Assembly: GCA_039187315.1 (NCBI GenBank)
Contig: JBCCZQ010000002.1
Location: 32,042 to 96,041 of the forward strand
DNA from: JANQQZ01 sp039187315
GTDB lineage: Bacteria; Planctomycetota; Phycisphaerae; Phycisphaerales; UBA1924
Reading direction: 5' to 3'
Length of the DNA stretch: 64,000 bases
The notes under the pieces were generated by a model. It saw nothing but the letters and a program-made list of their open reading frames with translations, was not told the DNA's origin and searched no databases. Of the stretch, positions 23,138 to 31,788 are shown piece by piece. Position numbers and translations under genes: made by a program. Numbering within the stretch: the stretch's first letter is position 1; the number at the start of each line of letters is the position of its first letter.

Positions 23138-24913
23138 TTACTGAGGCCGCTTGCTGTCGTCGACGTCGAGGAACTTGAACCAGCTGTAGAAGCGCTCGCT
23201 CGGCTTGGCGTTCAGCAGCCACGGGTTGATCAGGTAGTAACGCGTGCGGGCCATCGAGCCGACGTACGGCGTGTCCTCGATCACCATGTCGCGCATCTGC
23301 TCGTAGATCGCCGTCCGCTCCGGGCCGGGTTGCATGGTCAGGATCTTCTTGTAGAGCCTGTCATACTCCGGGTTCTTGTAGTTGTAGTGGTTCGAGCCGG
23401 GTGACTCGTTGGGCGAGTAGAACAGCGCGAGGTTGTTCTCGGCGTCCGGGTAGTCACTGGACCACGCGAAGCCGAACATCGGCGCCTTCTTGTTGTTCGT
23501 GAACTCGATCAGCGTCGAGAAGTCGACCAGTTCGGGCTGGAAGTCGATGCCGACCTCCGCGAGCTGACGCTTCATCATCTCGACCTGCTCCGGGTTGTTG
23601 CCGCCGCGACTGGTGTAGAACTTGATCGGCGGGAGCCCCTCGCCGTTGGGGTATCCGGCATCGGCGAGCTTCTGGCGAGCCAGCTCGAGGTTCGGGCCGC
23701 GGTAGCTCACCGGCGCCGTGCCACCCTCTGGGTGCCCGGCCAGGCCCGGCGGGATCGGGCCGTCGTACTGCACGGTGTTGCCCTGGTAGAAGCGGTCGCT
23801 GAACTCGTCGAGGTCGATGGCGAGATGGATCGCCTGGCGGAGAGCCCGCTTCTCCGGCGTGTACCCGCCGAGGAGCTCATCCTCCATATTGAACCCGCGG
23901 AAGATGAAATCCAGCAGCGGGTTGCGGTGATAGCGGATCCCCCTCTCGCGGACATCCGGGAGCAGGTCTTTGGTACGCCCGTCGAATGCCTGCTCGAAAT
24001 ACTCCGCAGGCACCTCGGTATAGCCGATGTCGCCCGCCTGGAACCGCAGCCACATCGGCTGATCCTCGACGAACATCGTGAACTCGATGCGATCCACGAA
24101 GGGGACCTGCTGACCCGCCGGGCGGTGCAGCCGATTCCGGCGGTCCTCACTCGACCACTCATCCCGCGCCGGGTACAGCACCTCGTGGTAGTTCGGGTTG
24201 CTATCTGCGGTCAGGCTCTTCTTTGGGATCCACTCGTCGAGGATGAACGGGCCGGTACCCACAGGGTTGCGCCCGAAGTCCTCGCCGTAGTGCTCGACCG
24301 CCTCGCGGGGCACGATCGAGGTCTGGAACATGCTCAGGACGTACAGGAACCTGGTCACCGGCTTGTTCAGCTCGATCTCGAACTCGAGATCGCTGATCGT
24401 GCGGAAGCCCTCGATCGGCGCGTCGTAGTCGAAGGTCGTGCCCTCAGGGTTGACCTCCAGGCCCTTGATCGTGCCGGCGAGCAGCCACTCGTTCTTGAGC
24501 TGGTTGTCGCGGTCCATGAGCCGCTTGATCGAGTAGAAGACATCTTCAGCCACCAGCTGACGGCCCTCGCCGCCCGGGAAGCACTCATCGTCGTGGAAGA
24601 AGACACCCTCCTTCAGACGGAAGCGATAGATGGTCCCGTCCTCGCTGACCGTTGGCATCTCGGCCAGCAGCAGCGGCTCGATGGTCATCGGATCGGCGTA
24701 TCGGTTGACCAGGAGCGTCTCGTACATCTGGACGCAGGCCATGTTGTCGTAGGTCGTGGAACCCACGGCCGGATCGAGGCTCTTGGGCCCGTCGGTGCGG
24801 ATCGGGAGTTGGAGCACTTTCTCTTGGGCCTGAACCGAGCCGGCCAGCGAGGCAGCGGCGACGGTGCAAAGCGCGAGAGCAGAACGCAGCGGACGGCCAA
24901 GCAACATGGTCAT
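23138..24913 (-). CDS. Peptide-type ABC transporter substrate-binding protein (family 5)
   Basis: This 591-aa exported protein is the first gene of the importer operon. The ATG at 24913 is chosen because GGAGG lies 6 nt upstream and a signal peptide follows (MTMLLGRPLRSALALCTVAAASLAGSVQAQ). Family 5 (DppA/OppA) features are VLQLPIRTDGPKSLDPAVGSTTYDN at the N-terminus, LLVNRY, RFRLKEGVFFHDDE, the NPVGTGPF block and QAIHLAIDLDEFSDRFYQG. It should capture peptides or other oligomeric solutes in the periplasm and hand them to the permeases. The true ligand is unknown; such systems in planctomycetes may carry sugars or signals as well as peptides. Confidence 0.9.
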   Translation of the reverse strand: MTMLLGRPLRSALALCTVAAASLAGSVQAQEKVLQLPIRTDGPKSLDPAVGSTTYDNMACVQMYETLLVNRYADPMTIEPLLLAEMPTVSEDGTIYRFRLKEGVFFHDDECFPGGEGRQLVAEDVFYSIKRLMDRDNQLKNEWLLAGTIKGLEVNPEGTTFDYDAPIEGFRTISDLEFEIELNKPVTRFLYVLSMFQTSIVPREAVEHYGEDFGRNPVGTGPFILDEWIPKKSLTADSNPNYHEVLYPARDEWSSEDRRNRLHRPAGQQVPFVDRIEFTMFVEDQPMWLRFQAGDIGYTEVPAEYFEQAFDGRTKDLLPDVRERGIRYHRNPLLDFIFRGFNMEDELLGGYTPEKRALRQAIHLAIDLDEFSDRFYQGNTVQYDGPIPPGLAGHPEGGTAPVSYRGPNLELARQKLADAGYPNGEGLPPIKFYTSRGGNNPEQVEMMKRQLAEVGIDFQPELVDFSTLIEFTNNKKAPMFGFAWSSDYPDAENNLALFYSPNESPGSNHYNYKNPEYDRLYKKILTMQPGPERTAIYEQMRDMVIEDTPYVGSMARTRYYLINPWLLNAKPSERFYSWFKFLDVDDSKRPQ

Positions 24914-24980
24914 CAGGTTCCTCCGAGAAACGACAGGCATCCAACCCAGCCAGAAACGGCTGCCGAAACCAGCTGTATGC

Positions 24981-25009
24981 AGGGTAGCATCGGCTCAAGG
25001 CCCACTCAA
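24981..25009 (-). promoter_or_regulatory. Candidate promoter of the ABC importer operon (TTGAGT-17-TACCCT)
   Basis: TTGAGT (25004-25009) overlaps the tpsA stop codon and TACCCT (24981-24986) is 17 nt further on the minus strand, giving a leader of about 60 nt. Confidence 0.3.
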
Positions 25010-28000
25010 CGGCCTTCGAGCACGGCCTCGATCACGCCACGGGAGGTCGACACCGACATGCTCCGCGGGGTGACGGCATCGAGCACCGCATCCTCAAGCC
25101 GCCGACGCTCGCCCTCGCTGACACCCAATCCGCGGATCGATTCGATCAGGGCCGCTGTATCCCGGATCAGGGCATTGGCGTCTTCGTTCACGCCGGCCAG
25201 CGCCGCGTAGAGCTCGAATCCGTCTGCGCTCTCAAGCGACCGCCCGGTCGAAGTGCGGTAGCTGGTCCTGGCCAGATCAAACGCCGACCGGACACGGCTC
25301 AGGGCCCGATCCGTGTCACCCGGTGCGAACCCGGCCCGGGTCGTCAGACGGCTCAGCGCCGCCTCGAGCCCTGCCAGTGCCCCCGGTGCCAGCCGCTGGG
25401 CCGCGACCGAGACCCGGCCTGCGTCACGCAGCGTGGTCGGGTAGTCGCTGAGGATCCGGACGCCGCGCGCCGCGGAACGTGACTCCGTGGGCGAAGGTCC
25501 GCGTACCCCAAAGCCCTCGCTCGCGGCGCTGGGGATCACGGGATCGTCGGAAGGAAGCTGCAAGACGTCGGCCAATCGGACGATCGCAGAGCGATCGACG
25601 GATTCGTCTACGATGCTGCTCGACAGCGGGACCGTGGTCGCACCGAAGGCTTGGGCATCGAGCACGGTCGTCCGCTCGATCATCCCGCCGCCCGCACCGG
25701 TCCGCCGATTGAAAACCACATCTGCGTCGGTCAGAGGCTCGTTGAGTGCCCGGATCTGCAGCCCGGGGATCAGCACATCGCCGTTGGGTTCGCTGAGCGT
25801 TGGCATGGGCGCATTCAGATCGCTCCGGCGGACAGTCCCCTCGAAGACCGCCCCGCCCCCGACGACAAAATCCACGCCTGTATCGTCCAATCCCGCAGCC
25901 ACGAGCGTGACCGGATCCGTGCTCGTATCGATCGATGCCAGCGGTGCCGCCGCGCGGGTGTTGATCAATATGTCCGGCGCTCGGACGATGAGATCACCGG
26001 TAACGGTTAGATCGCCCAGCGCAGCCTGCGAGCCGGCTTCGATGGTCAGCGGCCCCAGGGCGGTCAGCTTCTCGTTGGGTCCCATGGTGAAGGTGTCGGC
26101 GTGGAAGAACCCGAAACCGAGACCCGGGATCGGATCGCCGGCAATGTTGATCCGTCCAACGACGATTGTCGCAACCTCGGGCACATCCATGCGGCCCTGT
26201 CCGATCTGGAGCGCCGCTAGCGGGCTCTGGTTCCCGACCGAGCCCTCGAAGCGGATGATCGGGATGTCATCCCCCACGACGGACGTATCGGTCGTGGTCG
26301 TCAAAGAGGCCGGCCCTTGGACCCCGCCGCGGAAGACCACGTCGCCGCCCGTCGAGCGGACCGTGCTCGTGCCGGTCTCAACGATGATGGTGTCGCGCGA
26401 TGCCTGCCCACCGAGCCGGAGCAACCCGGCCGCCTCCACGGTCGCGTCGCGGAGTGCCGTGCTCCCGTCGAACGCCAGCGTGCCGACCGAGATATCGCCA
26501 TCGACCTCGGTCGAGCCGAGCAGCGTGCGTGTTGTCAGGAACCGGTCGGCGCCGAGCAGCGTGCCGACGATGCGGACGTCATCGCCCAAAGCGCCGGCTG
26601 TCGTCAGGGCTGTATCGCCCGTCAGCGCGATCTGGCCGACGAGGCTGATCGTTCCGGCTGTCTCACTCGAAAGGTCGCCTGTGAGCGTGGCGACACCCGA
26701 CGCGGTGTAGGCCTGGGATCCGGTCGTGCGGACCGTAGGGACATCGAAGCTGCCACCGGTGATCGAGAAGGACGCGAGCGGCTCGGCCATACCAACATCA
26801 CCGAGCCCCACGAGGGAGCCGGATGTACCAGCAACGTCTTCCAGATCGATCGAGAGCGCACCGGGCCCGTCTACAGAGAGGCCGGCAAAATCAACATCGC
26901 CGCCAAGCGTACCGATGCTGGCCTGATCCTCGACACGCAGCGCCGCAACGTTCGAAAAATCCAGGCCGTTCTGAGCGACGCTCCCTCGGAGCACGAGGTC
27001 CCCGCCCGAGAGCACCAGCCCTGCGGTGTCGATGCCTCCGAGCTCAATCCGACCCGATTGACCGTCGGCGTCCGCGGTGGTATCGATCGTCAGCGTGCGT
27101 CCGGGCCCGGAGACGGTCGTGCCGCCGAGCAGCACAGCGCCTCCGTCGCCCGTGCTCCCAGCGGTATCCGTATCAAGCGTGACGTTGCTGATAAGGAAGA
27201 CGCTGGCAGAATCGCTCAGATCGATGGTGCCCTCGAGCCCGCCCGGGATGTTGCGGATCAACAGATCCCCGGTGAGCTCCACGCGTTCGGTCGCCGACAC
27301 CTCGAGCCGCGACAGCCCGTCGATCGCCGGCAGCCGGACCGTGCTCCCAACGAACCGGACGCCCCCACCGCCTTCGAACTGTGTCGCGGGATCGAACCGC
27401 AGATCGAAGGTATCTCCTCCGCTGACGGCGCCGATCGTCACAACCGTGTTGGCAGTGGGCAGCCGGATCTCGGGAAGGCCGACCAGATCGACATCGCTGC
27501 CGACCAGCAGATTGGCGCTGGGCCGGAAGCTATCCGCCTCGAGCAGGATCGAACCCACCTCGGCCCCGGCGAGTTCGACGATCCCTCCGGGGTTGGTGGC
27601 TCGGACCGCGAACGCGCCGGTGGTCAGGATGCCTTCGCTCGCGGCGACGGAGTCACCGGCGGTCAGCGCGATGGCCCCGCCGCGGGTTTCGAGGCCGCTG
27701 GTCTGAATCGATTCGGAGGCGGTGATGCTCAGGTCGCCGCCCTGGGTCGTCAGCCGCGTGCCGTCCTCGACGCGGAACCGCTCGCCGGCATTGATGGTGA
27801 CAGACTGACCGTCCTCGGCGCCAAAGTTCAGTGAGCCGTCTGGGAAGCCACCGATCGCGATCTCGACCGCCGCTTCGAGCAAGACGCTCGTCGCCCCGAG
27901 CGCTTCGAGCGCCCCCTTCGAGATCGTCACGTTGGTGCCGAGGGCCTCGGCGATCGGGATCTGCGCATCGTCCAGCAGGCCATCGTCCGGCGCAAACGGG

Positions 28001-29250
28001 TTCGCACCGACGAAAATCCGGTCCGGATCGAGAAGAAACGTACCGAAGCTTCCCAGCGACGCCGAGGTGTCGATCGCGCCGTCGAACGAGAGGGCGCCGC
28101 GGCTGGAGACCTCGACGAAGCCGCCGTCACCGCCGCCTGCACCGCCGCGGGCCTGAACCGAACCTCGGAAGACCGTGGCGTCTTCTGACCATGTGACGAT
28201 CGTCCCCCCGTCACCAGCGTCGATCGCGTCGGCGCGTAGCACGGAATCGGCATCTACGTTGATCCGTCGCGAAGGCGCCACGACTGAGCCGTCTCCTCGC
28301 AGCCCGCCGCCGAGAAGGATCTCACCGCCACCCGCCGTGCCGGAAGCATCCGCGTCGAGGCCCAGCACAGCCACGCGCTCGCCCGAGACCGCAACCAGCC
28401 CGCCTGCACCGGCCGAATTGGAGGCATCCACCGCACCGGAGGCTGTCACGATGCCCTGGCCCACCCCTTCGACCGTCACACGCGACGCAGTGATCGACGA
28501 GGTCGGCCGCAACGCGATCGAGAACATATCACCCGCACCGATGGCCACAGCGCCGCGCCCCGCGTCGATGCGACCGGACTGCTCGACTTCGCTCGTGGTG
28601 CCCGATCCGCCCGATGCCCCAGTGATGTCCACGAAAAGGTGACCGTCACGCCGGCCGAGCAGGACTTCGTCACCGGCAGACAGCGTCACGAGACCGTCGT
28701 ACGAGGCCAGGCTGCCGGTGTTCGTCACCCGTCGCCCCGCCAGATGGATCGCTCCAGCCTCGATCGCGCCGTGCTGCTCTACAGAGCCTGTCAGGCCCGT
28801 GAAACGATCGATGCCGGCGAGGAAATCGGCGTCGTCCATTCGCCCCGCTGCGGCGTGGATCGCGCCCGCGTTCACCACGGCCGTGGATCCGAAGTACACA
28901 CCCGCCTCATTGACCAGATAGACGCGGCCGTTGGCAGACAGCGTGCCGTTGATCTGTGTGGGCGAAGCGCCGAGCACCCGGTTAAGAACCGCCGCGTCCG
29001 CGTGGGGCTGTACGAACTGCACGCGGTGATCACGCGCGATATCGAACGACTGGTACTCGATGATCGTGCGGTCTGCGGCCGTGATCGTCGTGGCCGCACC
29101 ATCTCGCACGAACGAGGCCTGCCCCGCCACGACCCGTTCGCCCTCAGGCTGCGCCGAGGCGGCGTGCCCGGCGCATGCGACCATCGCCGCTGGCAGGATC
29201 CGGCCGAGGCTCGCGATGCCGAGATCGGTCGTGCTGAGCATGCTCCGCAT
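25006..29250 (-). CDS. Two-partner secretion exoprotein TpsA (filamentous hemagglutinin-like)
   Basis: The ATG at 29250 follows GGAGG by 7 nt; the product is 1414 aa with a signal peptide (to about AASAQPEG). Residues about 35-250 form the TPS domain: VQPHADAAVLNRVLGASPTQING...LSANGRVYLVNEAGVYFGSTAVVNAGAIHA, close to the hemagglutination-activity consensus. Next come roughly 1000 residues of Gly/Asp/Ser/Thr-rich repeats (GSITLxA-like turns) that should fold as a long beta-helix. The last 170 residues differ: they are Ala/Arg/Leu-rich and probably helical (LAPGALAGLEAALSRL, DTAALIESIRGLG), ending in VIEAVLEGR. TpsA proteins are exported through a dedicated Omp85-type pore, which is encoded 26 nt upstream. 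It may be an adhesin or matrix protein; the helical end could be a cap or anchor. Confidence 0.88.
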   Translation of the reverse strand: MRSMLSTTDLGIASLGRILPAAMVACAGHAASAQPEGERVVAGQASFVRDGAATTITAADRTIIEYQSFDIARDHRVQFVQPHADAAVLNRVLGASPTQINGTLSANGRVYLVNEAGVYFGSTAVVNAGAIHAAAGRMDDADFLAGIDRFTGLTGSVEQHGAIEAGAIHLAGRRVTNTGSLASYDGLVTLSAGDEVLLGRRDGHLFVDITGASGGSGTTSEVEQSGRIDAGRGAVAIGAGDMFSIALRPTSSITASRVTVEGVGQGIVTASGAVDASNSAGAGGLVAVSGERVAVLGLDADASGTAGGGEILLGGGLRGDGSVVAPSRRINVDADSVLRADAIDAGDGGTIVTWSEDATVFRGSVQARGGAGGGDGGFVEVSSRGALSFDGAIDTSASLGSFGTFLLDPDRIFVGANPFAPDDGLLDDAQIPIAEALGTNVTISKGALEALGATSVLLEAAVEIAIGGFPDGSLNFGAEDGQSVTINAGERFRVEDGTRLTTQGGDLSITASESIQTSGLETRGGAIALTAGDSVAASEGILTTGAFAVRATNPGGIVELAGAEVGSILLEADSFRPSANLLVGSDVDLVGLPEIRLPTANTVVTIGAVSGGDTFDLRFDPATQFEGGGGVRFVGSTVRLPAIDGLSRLEVSATERVELTGDLLIRNIPGGLEGTIDLSDSASVFLISNVTLDTDTAGSTGDGGAVLLGGTTVSGPGRTLTIDTTADADGQSGRIELGGIDTAGLVLSGGDLVLRGSVAQNGLDFSNVAALRVEDQASIGTLGGDVDFAGLSVDGPGALSIDLEDVAGTSGSLVGLGDVGMAEPLASFSITGGSFDVPTVRTTGSQAYTASGVATLTGDLSSETAGTISLVGQIALTGDTALTTAGALGDDVRIVGTLLGADRFLTTRTLLGSTEVDGDISVGTLAFDGSTALRDATVEAAGLLRLGGQASRDTIIVETGTSTVRSTGGDVVFRGGVQGPASLTTTTDTSVVGDDIPIIRFEGSVGNQSPLAALQIGQGRMDVPEVATIVVGRINIAGDPIPGLGFGFFHADTFTMGPNEKLTALGPLTIEAGSQAALGDLTVTGDLIVRAPDILINTRAAAPLASIDTSTDPVTLVAAGLDDTGVDFVVGGGAVFEGTVRRSDLNAPMPTLSEPNGDVLIPGLQIRALNEPLTDADVVFNRRTGAGGGMIERTTVLDAQAFGATTVPLSSSIVDESVDRSAIVRLADVLQLPSDDPVIPSAASEGFGVRGPSPTESRSAARGVRILSDYPTTLRDAGRVSVAAQRLAPGALAGLEAALSRLTTRAGFAPGDTDRALSRVRSAFDLARTSYRTSTGRSLESADGFELYAALAGVNEDANALIRDTAALIESIRGLGVSEGERRRLEDAVLDAVTPRSMSVSTSRGVIEAVLEGR

Positions 29251-29276
29251 GGCGTTTCCTCCGTTCGAACTCGTTC

Positions 29277-31199
29277 TCAGTAGGACAGCGTCAGGATCGC
29301 GTGGATCTCGCTGTCGCCCGCGCTCGCCTCGCCGTTGTCTAGGTCCGTCAAGGCCACGCCCCAGTCCACCCGCGCCTGGACATTGCGCCGGAACGACACC
29401 CCGATACCCGCCCCGACGCCGAGCAGTTCCTCGAAGAATTCGCCCGGCTCGGCGTCGTTCACCTCGGTCTGGGCATAGTCCACGAAGCCCGCGAGCACCA
29501 GATCCCAGTCCGCCACGCCGTAGGGCTGAGTGCGCCGCCAACGGAAGCTGTCACCGAACAGCGTGCCCGGCTCGCTCTGGATCCCCAGCAGCGCCGGCAG
29601 GTGCAGGCGATACTCGGCGGAAGCGATGTAGACCGTGTCCGCGGCCGTCGCGCTCTCGGGGTAGCCGCGGACCGTCGCCAGCCCGCCGACAACCCCCTGC
29701 TCCTGCGGGATGACCCGCGCATCGAACACCGACTGGCCCCGAAACGCCAGCACCACCTCGTGCGCGAGCGTCGAGCTCCCCGGAGTCGTCGGGTCGTTCC
29801 ACGCGTCGTACCAGAGCAGCGGCTCGAGATAAAACGAAGCCTGGGCGTTCCATCGCAGGCGCGACCAGAACTCGTCGACACGCAGCCGGCCGAGCGCTGG
29901 CAGCTGGTCGGCATCGCCGCCGTCCATGGTCCAATCGATCGCGACCTCGGCGAGCAGCGAGCGCGTAGGCCGGACGTCTTCCAGACGCACGCCCGCGGTG
30001 CCGAGCAGAAGGTTGGTGTCCCCCTCTGAGGCCGCCAGATCGTTGGTGACCTCGTAGCTCTTGCCGACAACACCGCCGAAGAGGTCAACAAAAAGCGACT
30101 GCCGCTGGTACGCGGTCACGTATAGCTCGCCGCCATAGGTGGCCGTCGTGCCCGAGAGATCCTGCCCCGGCAGACCGATATCGCTGGCCGTGTAGTCGCT
30201 GAAGGTGCCGAAGACACGCCCGCGCGCGAGGGTCGTACCGGGCAGCGGCGCGTCGTACGAAACGAATCCCGCGTACGAGTCCTGGAAGCTCGCGGTCACG
30301 AAATCGAGCTGGAGGATGTCATCCCGTCCGGTCAGCTGGTTGTGGACGAACCCGAGCCGCTCGCGGACCTCGTTGGTCTGCTCCGTGCCGGTGTTCGAGA
30401 CCTGGAGATACGCCGTCCAAGGCTTGGACTCGCGAACCAGGTACTCGAGCACGGTCGCGTCTGGACCGGCCGACTCGCTGGCCGCGGGGGCAACCGCCAG
30501 GTCCACGCGTCGGCTCGGGTGCCGGTTGAGCCGGAAGACATAGTTTTCGAGCACCTCACGCCGGAGCAGGTCACGCCGCTTGAGGCTCCGCCCGTCCCAC
30601 GGTGCCGCGGGAGAGAGCCGAAGGATCCGGCCGTGCTCAGGGTGGTCGATCACTTGATCCGCCGCGAATCGGTCTCCCGTGCCCACCGTCCGGATGTCCG
30701 TGACGAGGCCGGTCCAGATCCGCAGCGTCAGCACCGCTCGGTCGGTCCGCAGGTCGGCCCCGGTCGCGGGGTCAACCTCCGCCGGGTCGGGCGCGACGAG
30801 CACGCCCACGATCCCACGGTCATTGAGCGAGGCGACCACGCGTTCGGCGATCGCGTTCAGCCCAGACGCCGTGATCGAGCCATCACGCGTGTCGAGGAGT
30901 TCCCCGAGCGTCCGGCCGGACGCGACCGGCGCGACCATTACCCCGTCGAGCACATCGACGGGCACGCGCAGCCCGCGGAAGGCATCTACGAGCGGGAGCT
31001 CGGGATGACGGGTCGCGTAATCCAGTCGCAGGGTGCCGAACGGGTAGGTTGGCTCCTCTGCCGACTGCTCGAACTGGGCGTCGGCGCCCCGCACAGGACC
31101 GAGAACCGCCGCGACAAGCAGAGCCGCAGCGATCGCCACCATTCGGCCGATAGAGGCCGAACCGTTCAAGCCGCCCCGCCGGGTCGTGTTACCCCGCAT
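29277..31199 (-). CDS. Two-partner secretion outer-membrane transporter TpsB (ShlB/FhaC family)
   Basis: This 640-aa Omp85-superfamily pore should export the TpsA protein encoded next. A signal peptide (MVAIAAALLVAAVLGPVRGADAQ) leads into POTRA-like domains (about residues 65-240; NAIAERVVASLNDRGIVGVLVAPD is the start of one) and a C-terminal 16-strand-type barrel with alternating hydrophobic strands. The barrel plug motif appears as VRGYPES (about 520). The end, IHAILTLSY, has the C-terminal aromatic residue of outer-membrane proteins. The start at 31199 is preferred because a GAGGGA lies upstream and the next in-frame ATG upstream is only a few bases from tRNA-Met. The gene lies 34 nt behind that tRNA and may share its promoter. 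Confidence 0.88.
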   Translation of the reverse strand: MRGNTTRRGGLNGSASIGRMVAIAAALLVAAVLGPVRGADAQFEQSAEEPTYPFGTLRLDYATRHPELPLVDAFRGLRVPVDVLDGVMVAPVASGRTLGELLDTRDGSITASGLNAIAERVVASLNDRGIVGVLVAPDPAEVDPATGADLRTDRAVLTLRIWTGLVTDIRTVGTGDRFAADQVIDHPEHGRILRLSPAAPWDGRSLKRRDLLRREVLENYVFRLNRHPSRRVDLAVAPAASESAGPDATVLEYLVRESKPWTAYLQVSNTGTEQTNEVRERLGFVHNQLTGRDDILQLDFVTASFQDSYAGFVSYDAPLPGTTLARGRVFGTFSDYTASDIGLPGQDLSGTTATYGGELYVTAYQRQSLFVDLFGGVVGKSYEVTNDLAASEGDTNLLLGTAGVRLEDVRPTRSLLAEVAIDWTMDGGDADQLPALGRLRVDEFWSRLRWNAQASFYLEPLLWYDAWNDPTTPGSSTLAHEVVLAFRGQSVFDARVIPQEQGVVGGLATVRGYPESATAADTVYIASAEYRLHLPALLGIQSEPGTLFGDSFRWRRTQPYGVADWDLVLAGFVDYAQTEVNDAEPGEFFEELLGVGAGIGVSFRRNVQARVDWGVALTDLDNGEASAGDSEIHAILTLSY

Positions 31200-31233
31200 A
31201 TCCGCGTATCCCTCGACCCGATCGATCACACAA

Positions 31234-31308
31234 TGGCGAGGGGGGGACTTGAACCCCCGACCTCCGGGTTATGAATCCAGCGCTCTAAACCAGCTGAGCT
31301 ACCTCGCC
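31234..31308 (-). tRNA. tRNA-Met (anticodon CAT), elongator type
   Basis: The 75-nt cloverleaf has an acceptor stem GGCGAGG-CCTCGCC, the D arm GCTC-GAGC, the anticodon arm CTGGA-TTCATAA-CCCGG and the T arm GGGGG-TTCAAGT-CCCCC, with discriminator A. The first acceptor pair is G-C, so it is not the initiator. The A-C mismatch at the base of the anticodon loop is common in bacterial elongator tRNA-Met. A lysidine-modified tRNA-Ile is less likely. The CCA end is not encoded. Confidence 0.93.
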
Positions 31309-31346
31309 CTGCGCCGCGGCTGTCACAGCCGACAGCCTGGGCCTCT

Positions 31347-31375
31347 AGCCTAGCCGCTCCGCCAGCAACTGTCAG
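31347..31375 (-). promoter_or_regulatory. Promoter of tRNA-Met (CTGACA-17-TAGGCT)
   Basis: CTGACA (31370-31375) and TAGGCT (31347-31352) are exactly 17 nt apart on the minus strand, about 38 nt upstream of the mature tRNA 5' end. It may also drive tpsBA. Confidence 0.6.
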
Positions 31376-31399
31376 CGCTCAGGACGGTTTCGTCCGCGA

Positions 31400-31699
31400 T
31401 CAGTTCGGGTCGGCCGGCTTGGCCACTGATGGAGCAGTCTCCCCCGAGGCCACCGTCCCAGGGACCGCGTTCGACGCCGGCGGAGATGCCGGAAGCTGCT
31501 CGGGAGGACTGGCCGCGTCCTTGGCGGCATCATCCACGTCGTCGGTCACGTCCTTGAGACCACGCTTGAACTCTGTGATGCTTCGGCCGAGACCGCGGCC
31601 GACCTCGGGGAGCCGGCGACCGAACAGCAGGAGGCCGGCGAGCAGCAGGATGCCTACCTCCAGCGGCCCGATCTGCGGGAACAGGGCGAGTGTGTGCAT
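31400..31699 (-). CDS. tatA: Sec-independent protein translocase subunit TatA
   Basis: This 99-aa protein has the TatA/E layout: a short N-terminus, one TM helix (IGPLEVGILLLAGLLLFG), the hinge FGRRLPEVGRGLGRSITEFKRGL as an amphipathic helix, and a charged Pro/Ala-rich tail. TatA forms the pore-like oligomer that moves folded proteins across the inner membrane together with TatC, which is not in this window. AAAGGA lies upstream. It is 89 nt downstream of folD on the same strand. Confidence 0.92.
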   Translation of the reverse strand: MHTLALFPQIGPLEVGILLLAGLLLFGRRLPEVGRGLGRSITEFKRGLKDVTDDVDDAAKDAASPPEQLPASPPASNAVPGTVASGETAPSVAKPADPN

Positions 31700-31788
31700 G
31701 GTAACGCGTCCTTTTGCCCGCCAACGGGTGCTCCGATCGGGGAGCGATCGCCGTCAGACAGTAATTCAAGCCGGACCGGCGCTGCGAG

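Noticed and set aside
24991..25016. AAGGCC-GGCCTT hairpin at the end of tpsA
   Set aside because: It has no T tract after it and partly lies within the coding sequence.
31235..31274. ORF end MARGGLEPPTSGL on the plus strand
   Set aside because: It is the antisense of tRNA-Met read as protein, another common artefact.
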